From the NCBI GenBank assembly GCA_010029945.1, contig RGQW01000123.1:1-5085 (forward strand): a DNA stretch of 5,085 nt. Reading direction: 5' to 3'. The notes below the pieces were generated by a model. That model worked only from the letters and a program-made list of their open reading frames with translations, was not told the origin of the DNA and made no database searches. The position numbers and the translations under genes were made by a program. Positions 1 to 5,085 of this stretch are shown here, one piece after another. The stretch comes from Actinomycetota bacterium. GTDB taxonomy: Bacteria > Actinomycetota > Actinomycetes > S36-B12. Positions within the stretch are counted from its first letter, which is position 1, and every line of letters begins with the position of its first letter.

Positions 1-699
1 ACGGCTCTGACCGACGCCGGGCTTCCGGCGGTAGGTGTCCCCAAGACGATCGATAACGATCTCAGCGCAACAGACTTCACCTTCGGCTTCGATACCGCGG
101 TAACGATCGCGACCGAAGCCATCGATCGACTCCACACCACCGCGGAGTCTCATCACCGGATCCTGATCTGCGAGGTCATGGGTCGGCACGCCGGTTGGAT
201 CGCGCTCCACTCCGGCATGGCTGGCGGGGCGAACGTGATCTTGATCCCCGAGGTGCCGTTCGACCTCGACCAGGTCGTCGAATGGGTCGAGTCACGATTC
301 CGGTCGCATTACGCGCCGATCGTGTGTGTCGCGGAGGGCGCGCTTCCGCGCGACGGGGATCTCATCACCAAGGACGCGACCCTGGATGCGTTCGGACACG
401 TGAAACTCTCGGGTATCGGAGAATGGCTGGCGTCGCAGATCGAGGAGCGCACCGGCAAGGAAGCCCGCACGACGGTCCTCGGACACGTGCAGCGGGGAGG
501 AACCCCGACGGCCTTCGATCGCGTGCTCGCCACTCGATTCGGACTCAACGCCATTGCCGCCGTCAAGGATGAGGCGTGGGGAACGATGGTGGCTCTGCAA
601 GGGACCGACATCGTTCGCGTGCCTCTCCAGGCCGCGACAGGAACATTGAAAACCGTCCCTGCGGAGCGGTACGAGGAGGCAATGGCCTTCTTCGGCTGA
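1..699 (+). CDS. pfkA: 6-phosphofructokinase, actinobacterial group III-like (5' partial)
   Basis: Phosphorylates fructose-6-phosphate to fructose-1,6-bisphosphate in cytosolic glycolysis. The frame is open from base 1, and 232 residues precede the stop at 697-699. The family is usually about 340 residues, so roughly 110 N-terminal residues lie outside the window. Visible active-site elements are PKTIDND (residues 14-20; Asp18 matches the E. coli catalytic Asp127), EVMGR (58-62), a VAEGA sugar-binding segment (Glu112 matches Glu222) and TTVLGHVQRGG, with Arg156, His162 and Arg165 matching Arg243, His249 and Arg252. Lys15 occupies the position of E. coli Gly124; Lys is seen there in PPi-dependent enzymes and also in ATP-dependent actinobacterial ones. 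The second discriminating residue (position 104) is off the window, so the phosphoryl donor cannot be assigned. The ending TVPAERYEEAMAFFG is typical of actinobacterial members. aroG follows after a short gap. The ATG at 178 is internal (MGRHAGW), not a start. Confidence 0.95.
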   Translation, partial: TALTDAGLPAVGVPKTIDNDLSATDFTFGFDTAVTIATEAIDRLHTTAESHHRILICEVMGRHAGWIALHSGMAGGANVILIPEVPFDLDQVVEWVESRFRSHYAPIVCVAEGALPRDGDLITKDATLDAFGHVKLSGIGEWLASQIEERTGKEARTTVLGHVQRGGTPTAFDRVLATRFGLNAIAAVKDEAWGTMVALQGTDIVRVPLQAATGTLKTVPAERYEEAMAFFG

Positions 700-707
700 G
701 CGCGGCC

Positions 708-713
708 TACCCT
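708..713 (+). promoter_or_regulatory. Candidate -10 element (TACCCT) for aroG
   Basis: TACCCT fits the actinobacterial TAnnnT consensus and lies in the short pfkA-aroG gap. It ends 6 bases before a GTG at 720, in frame with aroG, which is the spacing expected if transcription began at the start codon (leaderless mRNA). No Shine-Dalgarno sequence is visible before 720 or 729. There is no good -35 match, and TAnnnT is common by chance, so this is only a suggestion. If it is inactive, aroG would be read through from pfkA. Confidence 0.3.
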
Positions 714-728
714 TTGCTCGTGGACTCC

Positions 729-2045
729 ATGACCTGGCCGGACCTTGCCGCCGTCCAGCAACCCCCGTGGCCCGACGCCGCGGAGGTCGAGCGTGCCGTG
801 GCGCAATTGCGAGCCCTGCCGCCCCTAGTGTTCGCTGGTGAATGCGACCTCCTTACCGAGCGTCTGGCGCAGGCGTCGCGGGGCGAAGCATTTGTTCTAA
901 CCGGCGGTGACTGCGCGGAAACATTCGAGGCCAACACCGCGGATTCGATCCGAGCCCGCCTCAAGACGGTGCTGCAGATGTCGGTCGTGCTCACGTATGC
1001 GGCATCCCTTCCCGTGGTCAAGATGGGCCGGCTGGCTGGCCAGTACTTCAAGCCCCGCAGCAAGACGGTGGAAATTCGCGACGGCGTCGAGTTGACCAGT
1101 TACCTCGGCGACGCAGTGAACGCGCTCGCTTTTGATCCGGACTCCCGGCGCCCCGACCCGCAGCGGCTGGTGCAGGCGTACCACGCGTCGGGAAGCGCGC
1201 TGAATCTTGTGCGCGCCTTCACCCAGGGTGGCTACGCCGACCTACGTCAGGTGCACGCGTGGAATCAAGACTTCGTGCGGGACTCAGCCGCTGGAGAGCG
1301 ATACGAGGAACTCGCTCAACACATCAACCGAGCGCTGTCCTTCATGCAGGCATGCGGAACGGACCCCGTCGAGTTCGAGCGCGTGGAGTTCTACGCCGCT
1401 CACGAGGCGTTGTCGATGGACTACGAACGGGCGCTCACCCGGATCGACTCACGCACCGGAAAGCCGTACGACGTGTCCGGTCACTTCCTGTGGATCGGGG
1501 AGCGGACGCGTCAACTCGACGGCGCCCACATGCATTTCGCGTCGACCATCAGCAACCCCATCGGCATGAAGGTGGGGCCGACGGCATCACCGGATGAGAT
1601 CGTCGAAGCCGCCCAGGTGCTCAACCCCGATCGGATACCCGGTCGACTGTCCCTGATCACCCGTATGGGCGCGGGCCAGGTGCGCGACGTGCTCCCGGGA
1701 ATCGTGCAGAAGGTCGACGCCAGTGGAATTCCCGTGGTCTGGGTGTGCGATCCGATGCACGGAAACACGCGGGAGGCGGCGAGCGGCCACAAGACGCGAC
1801 TCTTCGATGACGTCATCGATGAGGTCGAGGGGTACTTCGAGGTGCACCGTCAATTGGGGACATTCCCGGGCGGAATCCACGTGGAGCTCACCGGCGACGA
1901 CGTCACCGAGTGCATCGGCGGCACGGCCGGAGTCGCCGAAACCGACCTGCATCAGCGGTACGAAACGGCCTGTGATCCTCGGTTGAATCGTGAGCAGAGC
2001 TTGGAACTCGCGTTTCTCGTCGCGGACATGCTGCTCAAGCGCTGA
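729..2045 (+). CDS. aroG: 3-deoxy-D-arabino-heptulosonate-7-phosphate synthase, class II (AroG type)
   Basis: Condenses phosphoenolpyruvate with erythrose-4-phosphate, the metal-dependent first step of the shikimate pathway, in the cytosol. The 438-residue protein lines up with M. tuberculosis AroG (462 residues) at a constant offset of 25. Metal ligands are Cys62 (GGDCAETF), His344 (CDPMHGNT), Glu386 (HVELTGDDVTEC) and Asp416 (CDPRLN), matching Cys87, His369, Glu411 and Asp441. PEP-site residues are Arg101, Glu258, Arg259 (GERTRQ), Lys281 (MKVGP) and Arg312 (TRMG). KPRS (108-111) is the erythrose-4-phosphate phosphate loop. The catalytic core is intact. The N-terminus is about 25 residues shorter than the mycobacterial enzyme, whose extension contributes to subunit contacts. 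ATG 729 is chosen; GTG 720 is in frame, adds three residues and is favoured if the mRNA is leaderless. The frame stays open upstream to 576, but that part is antisense-like noise inside pfkA. It lies between pfkA and an HNH gene on the same strand. Confidence 0.95.
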   Translation: MTWPDLAAVQQPPWPDAAEVERAVAQLRALPPLVFAGECDLLTERLAQASRGEAFVLTGGDCAETFEANTADSIRARLKTVLQMSVVLTYAASLPVVKMGRLAGQYFKPRSKTVEIRDGVELTSYLGDAVNALAFDPDSRRPDPQRLVQAYHASGSALNLVRAFTQGGYADLRQVHAWNQDFVRDSAAGERYEELAQHINRALSFMQACGTDPVEFERVEFYAAHEALSMDYERALTRIDSRTGKPYDVSGHFLWIGERTRQLDGAHMHFASTISNPIGMKVGPTASPDEIVEAAQVLNPDRIPGRLSLITRMGAGQVRDVLPGIVQKVDASGIPVVWVCDPMHGNTREAASGHKTRLFDDVIDEVEGYFEVHRQLGTFPGGIHVELTGDDVTECIGGTAGVAETDLHQRYETACDPRLNREQSLELAFLVADMLLKR

Positions 2046-2062
2046 TCAACACACGGGTCGAC

Positions 2063-2440
2063 GTGGCCATGGACCGCCGAGCACGGCTGAGCGCCATCAT
2101 GAAGCGAGACGGGTCGATGTGCGTGTGGTGCCGCCGGGACATCGACACGGACCTCGTCGCGGCGACGACTGAGCACCTTGTGCCCCGCATCAAGGGCGGA
2201 CCGAGTTGGTTGGAAAACGAAGTGGCTGCCTGTCGGCGGTGCAACGGTGAGCGCGGCCACCGAACGCCGGCCGAGTGGATCGAGGAGTGTCAACGCCGCG
2301 GCTGGGAACCGGCGATCGCCACGGTGATCGCTGTGTTCGAGGAGTTCCAGGCGAAGGTCGCCCGCGAGGGAGGCGCACGACGAGCCCGGCCGTACGTGGA
2401 CAGTCAGTTGCGGCGGCTGCGCAACATGCGGGTGGGGTGA
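2063..2440 (+). CDS. Small HNH endonuclease-like protein
   Basis: The 125-residue protein carries an HNH nuclease fold signature: a CVWC zinc pair (Cys20, Cys23), a TEHLVPRIKGG core with Glu37-His38 in place of the more common Asp-His, Asn52 in the helix region (LENEV), and CRRCN with Cys57, Cys60 and Asn61. This is the zinc-stapled beta-beta-alpha-metal arrangement, predicted to be a metal-dependent, nonspecific or nicking DNase. The C-terminal half (from about residue 68) is charged and helical with no motif I recognise. It starts 17 bases after the aroG stop, so co-transcription is likely. GTG 2063 is used; ATG 2069 two codons later is equally possible, and neither has a clear ribosome-binding site. 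It ends 20 bases before the convergent kinase gene. No methylase, phage or toxin partner is nearby, so its biological role is unknown; many free-standing actinobacterial HNH genes are equally unassigned. Confidence 0.85.
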   Translation: MAMDRRARLSAIMKRDGSMCVWCRRDIDTDLVAATTEHLVPRIKGGPSWLENEVAACRRCNGERGHRTPAEWIEECQRRGWEPAIATVIAVFEEFQAKVAREGGARRARPYVDSQLRRLRNMRVG

Positions 2441-2460
2441 CGCCTGGCGATGCGATCGAT

Positions 2461-4425
2461 TCAGATGATGCGCAAAATCACTGTGGTCCCGCGGGGGACG
2501 AGCTCTCCCGGTGACGGCGACTGGTCGAAGACGCGATTCAAGCGCGTGACCTCGCCATCGTCGATTTCTGCCACGAGTCCTAGACGTTCGAGTTCGGCGA
2601 CGGCATTGTCCTGACGCATGTCGATCAAGTCCGGCACTTCCACCGGAGGTGGACCCTTGGACACCACGATCTCCACCGTGCTGCCCGAGTCGACCACGGT
2701 GGCAGCCTTCGGAGACATGGACACAACCCGACCCTGGGCAACGGAGTCCGAAAACTCCTTCACGGCCGAGACTTGAACCCCGGCCTCTTCGAGACGCTTG
2801 ATGGCGACGCCTTGCTTCTTGCCGGTGATGTCCGGAAGCTCGACCGGCTCAGGGCCCTTGGAAACGATCAGATCCACCGGCGTATCCGGAGGCACCGGAT
2901 CGCCGATCGCGGGATCGGTCCGGGCGACCTGTCCGGCGGGGATTTGGTCGTCGAAGGCCTCCACCCGACCCCCGGATGCCAGACCAGCGGAGACGATTGC
3001 CTCGGTGGCCTCCTTCGGTGTGGAGCCACGAACATCCGGGACGGCGTAGCGTTCCGGCCCGAGCGAGACGACGACGCCGACGGTTCCGGAGGCGGCGATG
3101 CCCTCTCCCGGGCCCGGGTCTGTTGTCAGGACCGAGCCGGCGGGGACGGTTTCGCTGTATTGCTCGGCCGTTGCCTCGATCGCCAAGCCCTCCGCCGCGA
3201 GGACCGCCGTTGCCTCGTCGAAGGTTTGACCGACGACATCGGGCGTGGGGGAGTAGGTGCCGGGGCCAACGGCTAACCACCAGCCGGCCACGCCGGCTCC
3301 GGCGATCGCGACGATGATCGCGAGCGAGACGAACAGGCGCACGCCCCGCCGTGGCCGCTGGTCCTCGTACTCGTCGAAGTCGTCGTCATCGAACTCGTCG
3401 GAGTCCCTGTAATCCCCATAATCGCCGTAACCGCTGTACCCGTCACCGGCCTCGGCTGCAGCGTTGCTTCCGGCGCCCGGCTCGTACCCCGGTCCGCCAC
3501 CTGCCGCCGCAGGGTTGTCCAAGCCGACGACCAACGTGTCGTTCATCGCGGGGGCATCCATGAACGGTGTCGGGGCCGGAAGAGAAGCCCGGGCTCGCCG
3601 GACGTCGGCAAGGAAATCCTGACTGTTTCGGTAGCGCTGCCCGGGGTCGCGGCGAGTGGCGGTGCGAACAATCGCATCGGCTTCCGGGGGAATCCCACTG
3701 CGCACACTCGATGGAGCGGGAACGTCGGAATTCACGTGCTGGTACGCAACCGATAGTGGACTGTCGCCACCGTGCGGAACCTGTCCGGTGACCATCTCGA
3801 ACAAGCAGATGCCGGCGGCGTAGAAATCCGTGCGCTCATCCGCCTCGCCGCGTTCCACCTGTTCGGGCGCGAGGTACGCCACCGTGCCGATCAAGACGCC
3901 GGCCGTTGCGTTGGTTTCGGATGTGGCGACTGCTCGGGCGAGGCCGAAGTCGGCCACCTTGACTCGACCATCGTGAGAGATCAGTACGTTCTCGGGCTTG
4001 ATGTCCCGGTGCACCAGTCCCGCTGCGTGCGCCGCAGCAAGCGCCTCCACGACGGGCTCGAGGAAGACCAGGGCCTGCTCCGTGGTGAGGGGACCGTAAT
4101 CACGAATAACGTCGCGCAGTGTTCGACCGGGAATGAGCTCCATGGCCAGGTACACCAGCCCGTCGGCCTCGCCCTGGTCGTAGACCGCGACCACGTGCGG
4201 GTGGGAGAGCCGAGCGGCCGACTTGGCCTCACGTTCGAAACGGGCGACGAATCCCGGGTCGGCCGCTAAGTGCGGATGCATGACTTTCAAGGCCACGAGA
4301 CGGTCGAGACGAAGATCGACCGCCTCGTACACCGTCGCCATCCCGCCGCGTGCGAGAAGTGCGCGAACCTCGTAGCGAGAACCAACCACCTTGCCGACGA
4401 GTCCCGCGCGCGCACCCGACTCCAT
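2461..4425 (-). CDS. pknL: Transmembrane serine/threonine protein kinase with four PASTA domains (PknL-like)
   Basis: Eukaryotic-type signalling kinase of 654 residues, predicted in the plasma membrane with the kinase inside and PASTA domains outside. The kinase domain (about 15-275) has the glycine loop RGGMATVY (26-33), ATP-anchoring Lys47, helix C Glu66, catalytic HRDIKPEN (139-146; Asp141), DFG (159-161), activation-loop Thr171 and Thr174, GTVAYLAPEQ (180-189) and Asp200, so it should be active. A Gly/Tyr/Asp-rich linker (about 300-355), a basic stop RPRRGVR and one membrane helix (about 364-387) follow. Four PASTA repeats cover about 391-456, 459-524, 527-591 and 594-654, and the protein ends at the last repeat. 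PASTA domains in this family bind peptidoglycan fragments or lipid II. Placement convergent to aroG, and GTVAYLAPEQ, favour PknL over PknB, and no pbpA/rodA/pstP cluster is seen; orthology is still an inference. M. tuberculosis PknL lacks PASTA repeats, while corynebacterial PknL has them. ATG 4425 has no Shine-Dalgarno sequence. Confidence 0.94.
   Translation of the reverse strand: MESGARAGLVGKVVGSRYEVRALLARGGMATVYEAVDLRLDRLVALKVMHPHLAADPGFVARFEREAKSAARLSHPHVVAVYDQGEADGLVYLAMELIPGRTLRDVIRDYGPLTTEQALVFLEPVVEALAAAHAAGLVHRDIKPENVLISHDGRVKVADFGLARAVATSETNATAGVLIGTVAYLAPEQVERGEADERTDFYAAGICLFEMVTGQVPHGGDSPLSVAYQHVNSDVPAPSSVRSGIPPEADAIVRTATRRDPGQRYRNSQDFLADVRRARASLPAPTPFMDAPAMNDTLVVGLDNPAAAGGGPGYEPGAGSNAAAEAGDGYSGYGDYGDYRDSDEFDDDDFDEYEDQRPRRGVRLFVSLAIIVAIAGAGVAGWWLAVGPGTYSPTPDVVGQTFDEATAVLAAEGLAIEATAEQYSETVPAGSVLTTDPGPGEGIAASGTVGVVVSLGPERYAVPDVRGSTPKEATEAIVSAGLASGGRVEAFDDQIPAGQVARTDPAIGDPVPPDTPVDLIVSKGPEPVELPDITGKKQGVAIKRLEEAGVQVSAVKEFSDSVAQGRVVSMSPKAATVVDSGSTVEIVVSKGPPPVEVPDLIDMRQDNAVAELERLGLVAEIDDGEVTRLNRVFDQSPSPGELVPRGTTVILRII
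2464..3255 (-). repeat. Tandem array of four PASTA domains within pknL
   Basis: Four repeats of about 65 codons are seen in the translated kinase gene, read right to left: about 3255-3058, 3051-2854, 2847-2653 and 2646-2464. Each opens with a [VL]PD[VLI] or equivalent motif (TPDVVG, VPDVRG, LPDITG, VPDLID), has a helix with AxxxL[ex]xxGL-like spacing, a central V..Q.P/S.P..G segment and a closing beta strand ending in [VI]VSxGP. The array forms the predicted extracellular sensor. The last repeat departs most: it has VPDLID instead of a Gly-ending motif and ends directly at LRII with no tail. Divergence between repeats makes recent duplication unlikely. Confidence 0.88.
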
Positions 4426-4432
4426 TCGTGCG

Positions 4433-4438
4433 AGTGTA
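4433..4438 (-). promoter_or_regulatory. Candidate -10 element (TACACT) for a leaderless pknL transcript
   Basis: On the minus strand TACACT (TAnnnT) ends 7 bases before the kinase ATG at 4425, placing a likely transcription start on or next to the start codon. The intervening bases CGCACGA contain no Shine-Dalgarno sequence. No convincing -35 hexamer is seen 16-19 bases upstream, which is common for actinobacterial housekeeping promoters. The whole 4426-4487 spacer holds nothing else I recognise; I see no hairpin terminator after the upstream gene. Confidence 0.42.
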
Positions 4439-4487
4439 GGTCGGCGCTCACGCTCGCTCGGGGAGCCACGCGGCCCTCGATGCCCGG

Positions 4488-4799
4488 CTACGCCAGCAAC
4501 ATCTCGATCACCGGTCGGACGTCGGTGACACGCTGCGGCAGCGACCCCGCGGCGATATGCAGCAACTGCTCGTCGAGCCGCGGAACTACCCGCGACGCCA
4601 GCAGTTCGTGAGTGGCATCCCGGGCCTCGGGGCCGTCACGGTGGAAACCGTCTGGATGCCACGGCAGGTCCGGCAGGCACCAGACGAGCAGGTCGGCGGA
4701 TTCGGTCCCGACGAGCGCCTGATCCAGAAGCGAATCGTCGGCGAAGTACTGAACGCTGTATACGGCCGTCATGAGTGGTGCCGGGTCACACACGACCAG
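4488..4799 (-). pseudogene. C-terminal half of a NadR-like AAA/P-loop ATPase (5' part missing)
   Basis: About 103 residues match the second half of the stand-alone AAA/NadR-like kinase family (ATPase related to the ribosylnicotinamide kinase domain of NadR). Visible are a Walker B-like strand LVVCD followed by PLMTAVYS (family usually D-T-D before the L-x-T), YFADDSLLDQAL, a second strand DLLVWCLPDLPW with HPDGFHRDG (family: D-[IL]-P-W-x-x-D-G), and a final helix ending at the TAG at 4488-4490. The P-loop half (roughly the first 70-90 residues) is absent: upstream of about 4799 the minus-strand frame stays open to an ATG at 5024, but that part does not resemble this family and is antisense to an EcsC-like gene. 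It is codirectional with pknL, 62 bases upstream. The fragment is probably cut by an assembly join rather than decayed, since the remaining reading frame is clean. Substrate is unknown; nicotinamide riboside is only a family-based guess. Confidence 0.68.
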
Positions 4800-4802
4800 A
4801 TC
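4785..4802. other. Probable chimeric junction between two unrelated sequences
   Basis: Minus-strand NadR-like homology runs rightward to about 4799 (LVVCD), and plus-strand EcsC-like homology runs leftward to about 4794 (DQIDAAARAAL). Two opposite-strand protein-coding regions cannot both continue past this point, and each loses its N-terminal part here. The two codon frames happen to be in exact register on opposite strands, so both frames stay open through the join and no stop codon marks it. Confidence 0.6.
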
Positions 4803-5085
4803 GACGCCGCCGCTCGCGCCGCGCTGGCCCAAAGCTATGGCCTTGCCCAGAAGAGCCGGCAAGGCAGCCTTGGCCGCTCGACCGCCTCCGAACGGATGAA
4901 CCGCGTGCTGGGGACGATTTCCGGGGCGCTGGGCGGCCTTGGTGGCATCGGCACGGCCTTGGCCGAACTGCCCGTCGCCACGACCCTCATCTTTCGCGCC
5001 GTGCAAGGCGTGGCCGAGGCGCATGGCGAGGATCTCTCAGATCCCGAAATCCGCGCCCAATGCCTCATGGTCTTTGGTGCAGGCG
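4794..5085 (+). CDS. EcsC family protein, internal fragment (both ends missing)
   Basis: The plus-strand frame from about 4794 encodes some 97 residues running off the window. It begins with DQIDAAARAALAQSYG, then an amphipathic stretch and the EcsC core ALGGLGGIGTALAELP, VATTLIFRAVQGVAEAHGE and DLSDPEIRAQCLMVFGAG. The Gly-rich segment, TALAELPV and the QGVAxxHG(E/F) wording are what I associate with EcsC proteins of alphaproteobacteria such as Rhodobacteraceae, not with the actinobacterial genes to the left. EcsC was named from the B. subtilis ecs ABC-exporter operon; its biochemical role is unknown, and the core is hydrophobic enough for membrane association. No start codon can be assigned: upstream of the junction the frame is open only as the complement of the NadR-like gene, and ATG 4888 lies inside the conserved region. 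The C-terminus is beyond the window. Confidence 0.72.

Noticed and set aside
673..684. GAGGAGG resembling a strong ribosome-binding site
   Set aside because: It encodes part of the conserved phosphofructokinase C-terminus, and the ATG only two bases after it is in the pfkA frame five codons before the stop.
576..728. Upstream in-frame extension of aroG by about 50 codons
   Set aside because: It overlaps the well-supported end of pfkA in another frame and its residues do not resemble the N-terminus of any DAHP synthase I know.
309..806. Long minus-strand open frame antisense to pfkA and the aroG start
   Set aside because: High-GC antisense shadow; both plus-strand genes carry intact catalytic motifs throughout.
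2773..3276. Plus-strand open frame of 167 codons within pknL
   Set aside because: Opposite strand carries the unmistakable PASTA repeats; the plus reading has no recognisable motif.
3352..3447. DNA-level tandem repeat or CRISPR-like array in the kinase linker
   Set aside because: The periodicity is in the protein (GDY), short and coding; there are no spacers or repeat units of CRISPR length.
4500..4793. Plus-strand open frame leading into the EcsC fragment
   Set aside because: It is the complement of the NadR-like gene codons, lacks third-position G/C bias and shows no EcsC-like sequence.
4800..5024. N-terminal part of the minus-strand 178-residue open frame
   Set aside because: It is the codon-register complement of the EcsC core, is rich in Gly/Ala/Arg and has no P-loop; it is an antisense shadow.

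Overview
The window looks like a fragment of a high-GC actinobacterial chromosome, probably a metagenomic contig that starts and ends inside genes. G and C dominate third codon positions. The backbone genes are typical of Actinobacteria: a group III-like phosphofructokinase, a class II (AroG-type) DAHP synthase and a PknL-like PASTA serine/threonine kinase. From general knowledge, the convergent arrangement of aroG and pknL is also found in Mycobacterium tuberculosis (aroG Rv2178c, pknL Rv2176). I cannot place the organism below phylum level.

Layout. Positions 1-699 (+) hold the C-terminal two thirds of 6-phosphofructokinase. After a short gap, 729-2045 (+) encodes a complete class II DAHP synthase with all four metal ligands. 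A small HNH endonuclease-like gene follows at 2063-2440 (+), only 17 bases after aroG. Twenty bases later, and facing the other way, 4425-2461 (-) encodes a complete 654-residue membrane kinase: N-terminal kinase domain, very acidic tyrosine-spaced linker, one transmembrane helix and four extracellular PASTA domains. Upstream of the kinase on the same strand (4488 to about 4799, -) is the C-terminal half of a NadR-like AAA/P-loop ATPase. At about 4785-4802 this homology stops and a different gene begins on the opposite strand: the middle of an EcsC-family protein (+, running off the end), whose wording resembles alphaproteobacterial (Rhodobacteraceae-like) members. Both genes are decapitated at the same point, so a chimeric assembly, or less likely a true rearrangement, is the best reading.

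How the genes relate. Phosphofructokinase commits carbon to glycolysis and AroG condenses PEP with erythrose-4-phosphate to open the shikimate pathway, so the plus-strand genes sit at a central-carbon to aromatic branch. The kinase probably senses cell-wall muropeptides through its PASTA domains. Candidate -10 elements lie 6-7 bases before possible start codons of both aroG and pknL, and neither has a clear Shine-Dalgarno sequence, which suggests leaderless transcripts. I found no convincing new defence or mobile system; the most noteworthy items are the junction near 4790, the kinase linker and the HNH gene.
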